This document shows positions 40,055 through 51,030 of a stretch of DNA of 64,000 nucleotides, in pieces. Each line of letters opens with the position of its first letter. Positions within the stretch are counted from its first letter, which is position 1. The notes below the pieces were generated by a model. It was not told the DNA's origin. It ran no database searches and saw nothing but the letters and a program-made list of their open reading frames with translations. The position numbers and the translations under genes are program-made. The stretch is from JAHEGP01 sp963751595 (GTDB lineage: Bacteria; Pseudomonadota; Gammaproteobacteria; Pseudomonadales; JAHEGP01), in assembly GCA_963751595.1 (NCBI GenBank), contig CAVVVC010000006.1:246495-310494 (forward strand), in the 5' to 3' direction.

Positions 40055-40530
40055 CAGCCCAGTTGCTCCAGCAGCAGGACCATCTCCAGTACCGAAGAGG
40101 CAGCTTCTTCGCCTTTGTTGCCGGCCTTGGTTCCGGCCCGTTCGATGGCCTGTTCGATGGTGTCCACGGTCAGCACGCCAAAGGCCACCGGGATGTCATA
40201 CTGCAGGGTCACGCTGGCGATGCCCTTGACACACTCACCGGCCACGTATTCAAAATGCGGCGTGCCCCCGCGTATCACAGCCCCCAGCGCGATGATCCCG
40301 TCGTAACTTCCACTGGCCGCCGCTTTCTTCACCACCAGAGGCACCTCAAAAGCCCCGGGACAGCGAATTACCGTGAGATTTGCTTCATTGACCCCGTGAC
40401 GGCGCAGGTAGTCGATCGCGCCAGTCAGCAGGTGCTCCACGATAAAGCTGTTCCAACGCGTTACAACCAGCGCGAAGGTCTTGCCCCCGGCCCCGGTGAC
40501 ATTGGCCTCGATGGTTCTGATGTTAGTCAT
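40054..40530 (-). CDS. ribH: 6,7-dimethyl-8-ribityllumazine synthase
   Basis: 158 residues. Landmarks: ALVVTRWNSFIVEHLL, RCPGAFEVPLVVKKAA, ALGAVIRGGTPHFEYVAGE, and VAFGVLTVDTIEQAIERAG. It forms the riboflavin precursor lumazine in an oligomeric capsid. Located 29 bases after ribBX and overlapping nusB. Confidence 0.97.
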   Translation of the reverse strand: MTNIRTIEANVTGAGGKTFALVVTRWNSFIVEHLLTGAIDYLRRHGVNEANLTVIRCPGAFEVPLVVKKAAASGSYDGIIALGAVIRGGTPHFEYVAGECVKGIASVTLQYDIPVAFGVLTVDTIEQAIERAGTKAGNKGEEAASSVLEMVLLLEQLG

Positions 40531-40559
40531 GCTCTTTGCCCTTGCTGGTTAGGGGAGAC

Positions 40560-41681
40560 TTATGCCGTTTCAAAGGATACGACTTCAAGGTCGAAGCCGG
40601 AAATCGCATTGTACTTGATCGGCGCACCCATCAGGCGCATTTTGCCGACGCCAAGTTCACGCAGAATCTGCGACCCCACTCCTACCGTGAAATAGGTATT
40701 GTGGCTACCGTCGGCCACAGGTCGCGGCGGTGGCAGCTTGCCCAGGGCGATATCCACATCGTGCAGCACATCGTCGGGGGTTTCATCGCTGCCCAGCAGC
40801 ACCACCACTCCCTTGCCCTCGGCGGCAACGTGCTCCAGGCTCCGACGAATATTCCAGCCAGGTGCGGCCTCCGGTACCCGAGCACCCATCAAATCCCTGA
40901 CACTGGCGGCAACGTGCACCCGCACCAGGGTCGGCTCGTCGGCAGCGATCTCGCCGAGCACCAGGGCGATGTGCGCCTTGCCCTCGGTATTATCGCGAAA
41001 CGAGGTCATGGTGAACGGCCCGTAGTCGGTATCCACCGGGCCACTGCTCACCGCTTCGATGGTTTTTTCGTTAACCACCCGATAGTGAATCAGATCGGCA
41101 ATGGTGCCGATCTTGAGGCCATGTTCCGCCGCGAATTTCTCGAGGTCCGGGCGCCGCGCCATGGTACCGTCGGGATTCATGATCTCGACGATAACCGCTG
41201 CAGGTTCAAACCCGGCGAGGCGTGCAAGGTCACAGCCGGCTTCAGTGTGGCCTGCCCGCGACAGCACTCCCCCGGGCCGCGCCATAATCGGGAACACATG
41301 GCCCGGCGTGACAATATCACCGGGGCCGGCATTGCGGGCCACCGCGGTGCGTATGGTATGGGCGCGGTCGGCGGCCGAGATACCCGTGGTGACCCCCTCG
41401 GCCGCCTCGATCGACAGGGTGAAGCTGGTCCCGTGCTGCGCCAGGTTGCTGTGATTGTCCACCATCAGGGGTAATTCGAGCTTTCGGCACCGTTCCTCAG
41501 AAAGGGTCAGGCAAATCAGTCCCCGGGCGTGCACTGCCATAAAGTTGATATTGGCCGCACTCACGCATTCGGCGGCGATCACGATATCCCCCTCGTTTTC
41601 CCGGTCCTCGTCATCCATCAGGACCACCATGTTGCCGAGGCGGATTTCGTTGATGATTTCTTCTGCGGTATTCAGTGTCAT
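40560..41681 (-). CDS. 3,4-dihydroxy-2-butanone 4-phosphate synthase with degenerate GTP cyclohydrolase II domain (RibBX-type)
   Basis: 373 residues. The N-terminal RibB domain (1-200) is intact: VLMDDEDRENEGDIVIAAE, TGISAADRAHTIRTA, and RAGHTEAGCDLARLAG. The C-terminal domain (about 205-373) aligns in shape with GTP cyclohydrolase II but has no cysteine at all. The usual zinc motif (HSECLTGD...RCDCG in E. coli RibA) is replaced by VHVAASVRDLMG. It should therefore make only the butanone phosphate, as described for RibBX-type proteins. No clear ribosome site precedes ATG 41681, although the family start (MTLNTAEEIINEI) supports it. Confidence 0.93.
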   Translation of the reverse strand: MTLNTAEEIINEIRLGNMVVLMDDEDRENEGDIVIAAECVSAANINFMAVHARGLICLTLSEERCRKLELPLMVDNHSNLAQHGTSFTLSIEAAEGVTTGISAADRAHTIRTAVARNAGPGDIVTPGHVFPIMARPGGVLSRAGHTEAGCDLARLAGFEPAAVIVEIMNPDGTMARRPDLEKFAAEHGLKIGTIADLIHYRVVNEKTIEAVSSGPVDTDYGPFTMTSFRDNTEGKAHIALVLGEIAADEPTLVRVHVAASVRDLMGARVPEAAPGWNIRRSLEHVAAEGKGVVVLLGSDETPDDVLHDVDIALGKLPPPRPVADGSHNTYFTVGVGSQILRELGVGKMRLMGAPIKYNAISGFDLEVVSFETA

Positions 41682-41754
41682 AGTGTTGGCAATCAATAAA
41701 ATGAATGATGAATTCGGGCTAAGCCTGCGGCCAGCCCGGGGCGGTGGTGGCGAC

Positions 41755-42417
41755 CTAGAGGAAACCGTGCCTGGCCAGGGTGTCAAGACCGATGCCGGTG
41801 TCACCGTGCTCCCCGGCATCGGATCGATCTGCGCCCAGCAGTCGTTCTGCGTAGCGCGCCATTATATCGACTTCGATGTGCACCCGCCTCCCGATCTTGT
41901 ACTGGGGGATGATGGTCGATTGCAGGGTGTGGGGAATCAGCATCAGCGCGAAGTGATCGTCGCCAATTCCGTTAACTGTCAGGCTGACGCCATCGACGGC
42001 TATGGAGCCCTTGCTGGCGATGTAACGCATGATCTCCGGCGCCGCGGCGATCACCAATTGCTCCGCCCGCCCCCGGGGTTCGCGCGACCGCAGCTCGCCA
42101 ACACCGTCGACATGACCGCTGACGATATGCCCCCCGAGCCTGCCGTTGACCGGCAAAGCTTTTTCGAGATTGAGCGCACTACCAATGGGTAGCTCCCCAA
42201 GGCAACTGCGCTGCAGGGTCTCCAGCGAGGCATCGGCTTCAAACTGCCGTGTCCCCAGCGCCGCGACGGTGAGGCACACACCGTTGACCGCGATGGAGTC
42301 GCCCAGCACCACATCGTCGAGGCCAAGGTCGCCACAGGCTATGGTCAAGCGCCCGTCGGCGACCGATAGCTGGCGACGCCGAAGCTGGCCGATCGCTGTC
42401 ACAATGCCGGTAAACAT
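41755..42417 (-). CDS. ribE: Riboflavin synthase, alpha subunit
   Basis: 220 residues made of two similar barrels, each with a lumazine-binding start: MFTGIVTAIGQL at residue 1 and GGHIVSGHVDGVGEL near 97. Also DSIAVNGVCLTV and GSIAVDGVSLTVN, the matching repeats. It dismutates two lumazines to riboflavin. ATG 42417 has GGAG eight bases upstream; the longer frame to 42582 overlaps ribD and is rejected. Confidence 0.96.
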   Translation of the reverse strand: MFTGIVTAIGQLRRRQLSVADGRLTIACGDLGLDDVVLGDSIAVNGVCLTVAALGTRQFEADASLETLQRSCLGELPIGSALNLEKALPVNGRLGGHIVSGHVDGVGELRSREPRGRAEQLVIAAAPEIMRYIASKGSIAVDGVSLTVNGIGDDHFALMLIPHTLQSTIIPQYKIGRRVHIEVDIMARYAERLLGADRSDAGEHGDTGIGLDTLARHGFL

Positions 42418-42490
42418 CAGACCTGCTCCAGGGTTGCCAGGCGCCGACATGGCAGCACCCGTCGGTATTGCTGCGTGTGAGCCCCGGTGC

Positions 42491-43636
42491 TCATCGACAG
42501 CGCTTCTTGTGGGGCGTGGCACGGATCCACCAATCATCGCCGACCGCACGCAGTTCCTCGATATGCAGCCGCTGTTGCTCACCCATGTGCACCAGCGGTA
42601 AGTCGAACAGTGGCCGCGCCGCCGAACCCATCAAGGTCGGTGCCATGAACACGTGCAATTCGTCCAGCAGCCCCGCCTGCAAAAGCGCCCCGGCCAGCAC
42701 CGGACCCGATTCTACCATCAGCTCGTTGCAGCGGCGCTCCGACGCCAACCAGTCCAGCAATGTGCCCAGGCTGATGCGCTTATCCCGTGACGGCGGCATG
42801 ACGACCACGGTGGCTCCCGCGTCTCGCAGCGGCTCTGCGCGGGGTTTGGCCCGGTCCAGGCAAACAAGGACCGTCTCCCCTGGCTGGCGCAGGATTTTCG
42901 CGGTGGGCGGTGTGCGCAGCGCCGAATCGAGCACCAGGCGCAGCGGCTGGCGCAGTTCACCATCTGTCTGCTGCATGGCCAGGCTTTCAGCCCGCACCGT
43001 TAGCGAAGGGTTATCCTGGAGTACGGTGCCTACCCCGGTAAGAATGGCGCAACTACCGGCGCGCAGCTTCTGCACCTGATAACGCGCCGCCGCACCGGTA
43101 ATCCATTGACTCTCGCCATTGGCCATGGCGGTTCTCCCATCGAGGCTGGAAGCCAGTTTGGCGAAGACAAACGGCTTGCCAGACTCCATGCGGGAAACGA
43201 ATCCACGGTTCAGGGCCCTTGCCTGGTCCCGCATCAACCCGGTACTGACCTCGATGCCCGCCGCCCTGATTCTGGCCAGTCCCGCGCCCGCCACCAGCGG
43301 GTTGGGATCTTCCATCGCGGCTACCACCCGGGCGATCCCCGCCTCGATCAGGGCGTCTGCACAGGGACCGGTCAACCCTTGATGACTGCAGGGTTCCAGG
43401 GTGACATAGGCAGTGGCGCCCCGGGCAGCGCCGGCGGCAATACTGGACAGGGCCTCGATCTCGGCATGGGGTTCCCCCGCCCGCCGATGCCAGCCCTCGG
43501 CGATTATAGAGCCATCTTTTACCAGGACACAGCCGACAGCTGGGTTGGGGGTGGTGGTGAAGCGGCCCCGGCCGGCCAATTGCAGGGCACGCGCCATCGC
43601 CTCATGGTCAACCAGCGCAGTTGCCCGGGCAGCCAT
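42491..43636 (-). CDS. ribD: Bifunctional riboflavin deaminase/reductase
   Basis: 381 residues. N-terminal deaminase with zinc ligands in GEPHAEIEAL and LEPCSHQGLTGPCADALI; C-terminal reductase with AKLASSLDGRTAMANGESQWITG and the substrate block ELMVESGPVLAGALLQAGL. It performs the second and third steps of the pyrimidine branch. Starts four bases after the nrdR stop. GTP cyclohydrolase II (ribA) is not in this window. Confidence 0.97.
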   Translation of the reverse strand: MAARATALVDHEAMARALQLAGRGRFTTTPNPAVGCVLVKDGSIIAEGWHRRAGEPHAEIEALSSIAAGAARGATAYVTLEPCSHQGLTGPCADALIEAGIARVVAAMEDPNPLVAGAGLARIRAAGIEVSTGLMRDQARALNRGFVSRMESGKPFVFAKLASSLDGRTAMANGESQWITGAAARYQVQKLRAGSCAILTGVGTVLQDNPSLTVRAESLAMQQTDGELRQPLRLVLDSALRTPPTAKILRQPGETVLVCLDRAKPRAEPLRDAGATVVVMPPSRDKRISLGTLLDWLASERRCNELMVESGPVLAGALLQAGLLDELHVFMAPTLMGSAARPLFDLPLVHMGEQQRLHIEELRAVGDDWWIRATPHKKRCR

Positions 43637-43639
43637 CGC

Positions 43640-44113
43640 TTATTCTTCCCCGGACGCTGGAGGGGATTCCGACAGTCGATCGATCTCGGTGCGAAATGCG
43701 TTGAGGTCCTGGAAATCACGATACACCGACGCAAAGCGGACGTAGGCTACCTGGTCCAGCTGTTGCAACTCGGCCATGACCGCCTCACCCACCACCCGGG
43801 ACGCTACCTCGCGCTCCCCGGAAGCCTGCAGGCCATGCTTGATGCGATTGAGGGCCGATTCGATTTCCTCGACACTGACAGGACGCTTCTCCAGAGCCTT
43901 TTGCACGCCGCGGCGCAGCTTGGCTTCATCGAAGGGCTCGCGAATGCCGTCACTCTTGACCAGCCGGGGCAGCTGCAGCTCTGCGCCCTCGTAGGTGGTG
44001 AAACGCTCGCTGCAGGACAGGCACTCGCGCCGGCGGCGCACCTGGTCGCCCTCGGCCACAAGCCGGGAGTCGACAACCTTGGTATCAGCCGCAGTACAAA
44101 ACGGACAACGCAT
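43640..44113 (-). CDS. nrdR: Transcriptional repressor NrdR
   Basis: 157 residues. A zinc ribbon (MRCPFC ... RRRECLSCSERFTTYE) is followed by an ATP-cone (VKSDGIREPFDEAKLRRGVQKAL). It represses ribonucleotide reductase genes according to bound ATP/dATP. The order nrdR-ribD is conserved widely in Gammaproteobacteria. Lies 93 bases after glyA. Confidence 0.97.
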   Translation of the reverse strand: MRCPFCTAADTKVVDSRLVAEGDQVRRRRECLSCSERFTTYEGAELQLPRLVKSDGIREPFDEAKLRRGVQKALEKRPVSVEEIESALNRIKHGLQASGEREVASRVVGEAVMAELQQLDQVAYVRFASVYRDFQDLNAFRTEIDRLSESPPASGEE

Positions 44114-44206
44114 CGACCCTCACCTCCCCGTCATCCCGATGGATTCCGCCGCCCGGGGTCAGCCATTTTTCAGCGGTAGCTCCCGGAGGCGGACACAGCA
44201 GCAACA

Positions 44207-45475
44207 CTATACCCGGCGGTAAACCGGGTGTGCAGCGCAAACTTCCAACACCTTGGCTTTCACCTCGGCAATCACCTGCTCGGTGGAATCCGTTTCCAGG
44301 GAGTCGAGAACGTCACACATCCAGTGGGTCAGGGCTATGGTTTCTTCCTGCCTGAATCCCCGGGTGGTGATGGCGGGTGTGCCGACCCGCAGACCGCTGG
44401 TTACGAACGGAGAGCGTGGGTCATTGGGTACCGCGTTTTTGTTGACCGTTATATTGGCCCGGCCCAAAGCGGCGTCGGCGTCTTTGCCGGTATACGGCCT
44501 GCCAATCAAATTCACCAGCATCAGGTGATTGTCGGTACCCCCGGAAACGATGTCGATCCCGCGCTCGATAAAGGTCTTCGCCATCGCCCGGGCATTATCG
44601 ACGACCTGCTGCTGATAGACCTTGAAATCCTCACCCATGGCTTCCTTGAAGCTGACGGCCTTGGCCGCGATCACATGCATCAAAGGCCCGCCCTGGCCGC
44701 CAGGGAATACCGCTGAATTGAATTTTTTCTCCAGCGCTTCGTTGCTGCGGGCAAGAATGATCCCGCCCCGGGGCCCGCGCAGGGTCTTGTGGGTGGTAGA
44801 TGTCACCACGTCGGCGACCGGCACCGGGCTGGGGTAAACCCCGGCCGCTACCAGACCTGCGACGTGGGCCATATCTACCAGCAGATAGGCCCCCACCTTG
44901 TCGGCGATATCGCGGAATCGCTGCCAGTCCATAACCCGCGAGTAGGCGGAGAAACCCGCCACGATCATTTTCGGCTTGTGCTCCAGCGCCAGCGCTTCGA
45001 CCTGCTGGTAGTCCACCTCTCCGGTGCTGTTATCCAGCCCGTACTGCACGGCGTGGTAGATTTTGCCGGAGAAGTTAGGCTTGGCCCCATGGGTCAGATG
45101 GCCGCCATCCGCGAGGCTCATGCCCAGTACCGTGTCACCGGGCTGGCACAGCGCCATGTAGACGGCGGAATTTGCCTGGGAGCCAGAGTGTGGCTGCACG
45201 TTGGCATAATCGGCGCCAAACAATTGCTTGGCCCGTTCGATCGCCAGCGCCTCGGCCTGGTCGACATATTCGCAACCGCCGTAGTAGCGTTTGCCGGGAT
45301 AGCCCTCTGCATATTTGTTGGTCAGCACCGTACCCTGGGTCGCCATTACCAGAGGGCTGGTATAGTTTTCCGAGGCGATCAGCTCGATATGCTCTTCCTG
45401 TCGACGCTCCTCGGCTTTGATCGACTGCCACACATCGGGGTCGAACGCTTCAAGCGTCTGTTTGTTGTCAAACAT
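44207..45475 (-). CDS. glyA: Serine hydroxymethyltransferase
   Basis: 422 residues. PLP enzyme making glycine and methylene-tetrahydrofolate from serine. Clear blocks: HIELIASENYTSPLVMA, NKYAEGYPGKRYYGGCEYVD, and the PLP-lysine region DVVTSTTHKTLRGPRGG. ATG 45475 is set by GGAGG six bases before it; the open frame to 45553 has no ribosome site. The upstream 279 bases to the next gene contain an AT-rich stretch (TCAATATTGATCAA, about 45570) that may be promoter or operator sequence. Confidence 0.97.
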   Translation of the reverse strand: MFDNKQTLEAFDPDVWQSIKAEERRQEEHIELIASENYTSPLVMATQGTVLTNKYAEGYPGKRYYGGCEYVDQAEALAIERAKQLFGADYANVQPHSGSQANSAVYMALCQPGDTVLGMSLADGGHLTHGAKPNFSGKIYHAVQYGLDNSTGEVDYQQVEALALEHKPKMIVAGFSAYSRVMDWQRFRDIADKVGAYLLVDMAHVAGLVAAGVYPSPVPVADVVTSTTHKTLRGPRGGIILARSNEALEKKFNSAVFPGGQGGPLMHVIAAKAVSFKEAMGEDFKVYQQQVVDNARAMAKTFIERGIDIVSGGTDNHLMLVNLIGRPYTGKDADAALGRANITVNKNAVPNDPRSPFVTSGLRVGTPAITTRGFRQEETIALTHWMCDVLDSLETDSTEQVIAEVKAKVLEVCAAHPVYRRV

Positions 45476-45754
45476 GGGTATCCTCCACCGGCTGTTTGAA
45501 AAAGGCGTGCCGTCCGCTCCGGCCCGGCGTCGAACATTCTGGGCCGCCAGCACAAGCTGTCACTTTTCAATATTGATCAAAGGCTTACGGACGGCGGGTG
45601 CGCCGCAACGCCAATTTTTGCGCTGGGGCTGACCATACCGACGTCGCTGCCAGCGCCCGCTCAAGGCTAAAATGAGGCGGCATTCTACACAAAACCGCTG
45701 CCACTGCCTATGCGCAGCTTGCCAAATGCCTTACGAGACAGCGGGCCGAGGGGT

Positions 45755-48700
45755 TCAGCCGGAGGGAAGATCGACGGTGCGATGCACCTGGCTTTGCAGC
45801 AACTCGGTAACCCCTGCGGCGGTCATGGGCTTGCCGAAAAAGTAGCCCTGACCGGCATCGCAGTGGTGCTCGGTGAGAAAATCAAGCTGTTGCCGGGTTT
45901 CGACACCCTCGGCGACCACACTGAGATTGAAACTGTGGGCAATGGCAAGAATCGCCTGGGTAATACGCTGGTCCTCGACGTCGTCGGGGAGACAGGAGAC
46001 GAATGCGCGATCGATCTTGAGCCGATCAATGGGAAACTGCTTCAGGTAGCTGAGGGATGAGTAGCCGGTGCCGAAGTCGTCGATTGCCAGCTCGACTCCC
46101 ATGGACTTCAGGTCGTTGAGCGTTTGCAGGGTGTAAGTCATATTGTCCATCAGAATGCTTTCGGTGAGCTCCAGCTCAAGGAACCCTGCGGGCAGCGCAC
46201 TTTCGTCCAGCGCATTGTTGACATGGCGCACCAGGTTGCCCTCGCTGAACTGACGCGCTGAAATATTGACCGCGATCCACTCGAGGTCGTAGCCTTCGCT
46301 CAGCCAGCACGCCATTTGCTGGCAGGCTTCCTGCAGCACCCACTGACCGATTCTCACGATCAAACCGGATTCCTCTGCGACCGGGACGAACTCGCTGGGC
46401 GGAATCGGCCCGCGCACGGGATGATTCCACCTTAACAGGGTCTCCACGGCGATAATCTGCCCGCTCTTGAGATCAACGATGGGCTGATACATCGCCCTGA
46501 AATCATGATTGACCGCGGCCCGGTAGAGTCCGTTCTGGAGCTCGAGTTTTTCCAGCGCCTTGGCGTTCATGGACTCGACATAAAACTGGAAATTGCTGCT
46601 GCCAGATTGCTTGGCGCTGTACATCGCCACATCGGCGTGTTGCAGCAGCGTCGTCGAGTCCTCACCGTCATGGGGATAGACGGCGATACCGATGCTGGCA
46701 CTCAGAAACACCTCGCGACCCTGGAGCACCATCGGTTCATCGAGTACATCCATCACCTTGCGCGCCACGCTAACCGCGGCCGCCACAGCCTTGGCACGCT
46801 CCTTGAGCCCGCCGAGAATGATGGTGAATTCGTCACCCCCCATGCGCGCCACGCTGTCATTTCCTCTAACACAAGCACTAAGCCGCTGGGCAATCTTGGC
46901 CAACAGTAAATCCCCCGCCGCGTGCCCCATGGAGTCGTTGACCGCCTTGAAGCGGTCCATGTCCAGGAACAAAAGCGCCACGTAGGCGTTGGAGCGCAAT
47001 GCCGCCTGCAGCTCCTGGTTCAGCCGGTCAACGAACAGGCTGCGGTTCGGCAGTCCCGTGAGGGGATCGAAATAGGCGAGCTTGCGAATCCGGTCTTCGG
47101 TGTTTTTACGCTCGGTGATGTCCTTGAAGGAAGTAATATGACCGAGAAATTCCCCATCCTTGCCGGTCACCGCCGTTATCCCCACCGCAGCCGGGTATTC
47201 CGCTCCGTTTTTGCGGCGGGAATACAATTCGCCCTGCCAAAAACCATCGCTATTGAGAATTGGCTTGATCACCTTGGCAAAGCTCACCGATTTGGAACGC
47301 GCAGCCAGCATCGACGGCCGCTGCCCGAGGGCGTCTTCCCTGGAATAGCCGGTGAGTTGGGTAAACGCCGGATTGATTTGACTGATGCGACCATCCGCGC
47401 CGGTGATGTAAATACCTTCGAGACTGTTCTCGAATACCTTGGCCGCCAAGCGCCGGTCAGCCTCGATCCGGGTACGCTGGGTCACGTCCCGCGCCACCAG
47501 CAACAGCCCCTGGAGCTCTCCAGCCTCATCCCACATCAGGGAGCAGTGTACCTCCAGCGAGACCATATGACCCCGCTTGTGGGGCAGCTCGAGCTCGAGA
47601 ATGCGCAGGTTATCCATTTCATGCAACTGGGGGTGGCGTCGCTCGCGGCGTGCTTTGGCAACGTCCCGCCCCAGTTTGGCGCAGGCTTCACGGAGCGTGT
47701 CGTTCTGACTAACAAATTGTTGGTCGTCCAGCGGCAAATCCTCGACGCTGTATCCGAGCGCACTCTCCACCGACGGGCTCAAATAAGTGACGTTGAGGTC
47801 GACGTCGGTGGTGCAGATAATATCGCTGAAGTTTTCCGCCAACAGCTTGTAGCGTTGCTCCTGCATCTGGACTCGCTCAAGCATTTCCAGGCGCTCGGTC
47901 ATATCCCGGGCCACGATCACCCCCACCCGGGTTTTACCGCGACTGGCCTCCAGGGATGCCGCCCGGCACTGGAACTGGCGCCAAACGCCGTCGGCCTGGC
48001 GCATGCGCATGGGATGCTCGATGATCTCGCCGTTTGCCAGCCGCGACAGGTACCCGGGCAACTCCTCGCAGCTGATAACATCGCTACTGTGCAGCAGGGC
48101 GCTGCTGAAATCGCTACCCAGGCCCTCGATGTACTCCCAGTCGAACCCCAGGTGGCGACTCAGGGCCTCGTTAACGAAAAGCGGCCTGTCCTCTTCGAAA
48201 TCGTAAACGAACAATAGATCGGGCACCGCCAGCAGGGTCGCCGACAGAAAGCGCTCGCGGGTGCGCAGTTCCGCCTGCATATCCGCAAGGTCTGTAAGAT
48301 CCAGGATACTGACCAGCACCCCCTGATCAATAAAGCGCAACGGCGGCAGCGCGCAAACCGCCATCAGGTTGCGTTCAACGCCCTTCGTGTCAACCAGATT
48401 AAAGCGGTATTCGTGTTGTTCGTCGCCACGGTAAATCGCCATTGCCAGATGGGCGATATTCACCACGTCACGGTCACTGGCGTGACGCTGGAACACGTCG
48501 GCTAGATCAGCCTCCGGCTCGATGCCCATCAGGCCTTGCGCCGAGCGATTGATCTCTACCGGATTCACGGTCGCACGCAACTCATCCAGTAAGCCGGGCT
48601 GTTGCTCCAGAAGCTTTTCCAGGGCATCAGTATTGAGGACCTGGTGCTTGCAGACCCACTGGTAGGTATCGGCAACGTCGATCACGAGCTGCGACAGGGC

Positions 48701-49111
48701 GGCAAACTGGAACAACTTGCGATAACGTTGCAGGCGCGCAAGATCGCCACCACTGCGCTCGGTAAAGCCCCGCAGTGACCAGATCACGCCTCGGCAGTCC
48801 TGTTCGCCATAAAGGGGATAGTTGCTCAACCACAGGGCCATGATCTGGCCCTCCCGGGTCAAGGTGAGAGCGCGTTCCTGCACCGTGTGACCCGCGCAGA
48901 TAGCCTCCAGGCTCTGTAGCAGGGACCCATCCGGTGATTCGCCCAGCAGCTCACACAGGCTGCGACCAGACCAGTGTCCGCCCTGGGTCGAGAACAGCGT
49001 CTCGGCAGCAGAATTGAGCGCCAGGATGACACCCCGATCATCGGTGAGCACCGAGGGAATCTTGCTCCCCTTGATCAGGGCGTCGGTGTTTTCTTGCAAC
49101 AGTGGGTGCAT
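45755..49111 (-). CDS. PAS-rich GGDEF/EAL cyclic-di-GMP regulator
   Basis: About 1118 residues without a membrane segment. It has four or more PAS-type sensor modules (about 15-130, 285-410, 415-535, 540-665), the last ending in the usual ITSFKDITERKNTEDRIRKLAYFDPLTGLPNR linker. A GGDEF domain (about 680-845) has an intact RMGGDEF active site. An EAL domain follows (about 855-1110), in which the signature reads ETL instead of EAL (AVETLLRWNHP), while ELTESILMDN, DDFGTGYSSLSYL, KIDRAF and AEGVET are kept. It could make or degrade c-di-GMP. ATG 49111 or GTG 49150 may be the start. Divergent from ettA. Confidence 0.92.
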   Translation of the reverse strand: MHPLLQENTDALIKGSKIPSVLTDDRGVILALNSAAETLFSTQGGHWSGRSLCELLGESPDGSLLQSLEAICAGHTVQERALTLTREGQIMALWLSNYPLYGEQDCRGVIWSLRGFTERSGGDLARLQRYRKLFQFAALSQLVIDVADTYQWVCKHQVLNTDALEKLLEQQPGLLDELRATVNPVEINRSAQGLMGIEPEADLADVFQRHASDRDVVNIAHLAMAIYRGDEQHEYRFNLVDTKGVERNLMAVCALPPLRFIDQGVLVSILDLTDLADMQAELRTRERFLSATLLAVPDLLFVYDFEEDRPLFVNEALSRHLGFDWEYIEGLGSDFSSALLHSSDVISCEELPGYLSRLANGEIIEHPMRMRQADGVWRQFQCRAASLEASRGKTRVGVIVARDMTERLEMLERVQMQEQRYKLLAENFSDIICTTDVDLNVTYLSPSVESALGYSVEDLPLDDQQFVSQNDTLREACAKLGRDVAKARRERRHPQLHEMDNLRILELELPHKRGHMVSLEVHCSLMWDEAGELQGLLLVARDVTQRTRIEADRRLAAKVFENSLEGIYITGADGRISQINPAFTQLTGYSREDALGQRPSMLAARSKSVSFAKVIKPILNSDGFWQGELYSRRKNGAEYPAAVGITAVTGKDGEFLGHITSFKDITERKNTEDRIRKLAYFDPLTGLPNRSLFVDRLNQELQAALRSNAYVALLFLDMDRFKAVNDSMGHAAGDLLLAKIAQRLSACVRGNDSVARMGGDEFTIILGGLKERAKAVAAAVSVARKVMDVLDEPMVLQGREVFLSASIGIAVYPHDGEDSTTLLQHADVAMYSAKQSGSSNFQFYVESMNAKALEKLELQNGLYRAAVNHDFRAMYQPIVDLKSGQIIAVETLLRWNHPVRGPIPPSEFVPVAEESGLIVRIGQWVLQEACQQMACWLSEGYDLEWIAVNISARQFSEGNLVRHVNNALDESALPAGFLELELTESILMDNMTYTLQTLNDLKSMGVELAIDDFGTGYSSLSYLKQFPIDRLKIDRAFVSCLPDDVEDQRITQAILAIAHSFNLSVVAEGVETRQQLDFLTEHHCDAGQGYFFGKPMTAAGVTELLQSQVHRTVDLPSG

Positions 49112-49334
49112 CGGGGCTGTGTAACCAGTGTTATAATCGGGCGTTCTCACTTGTACCCATCCGAACGCGCCGAAGCGCTTGCAGTAACAGGGCGGTCAAG
49201 AGTGGCGTCGATCCAGGTATCCGGGCTGTGAATATTCGGGTGCTGTGCGCTGCCGGGTACTTTCAAAAAGTACGCTATATAAAGCATATTATGCGTGTAT
49301 CGCGGCCAAGTTAATAGCGGAGATTATACCCCCA

Positions 49335-51002
<1,668 letters not shown>

Positions 51003-51030
51003 CGGAGCATTCCAGTATCAGGGCGTTGCT

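Noticed and set aside
46922..48217. 431-codon plus-strand frame opposite the GGDEF/EAL gene
   Set aside because: Antisense of conserved PAS-domain coding sequence; no start signal.
49257..49273. Inverted repeat GTACTTT-CAA-AAAGTAC before ettA as a terminator
   Set aside because: No T-run and no gene ending there on either strand. It may be an operator, but nothing supports a specific claim.
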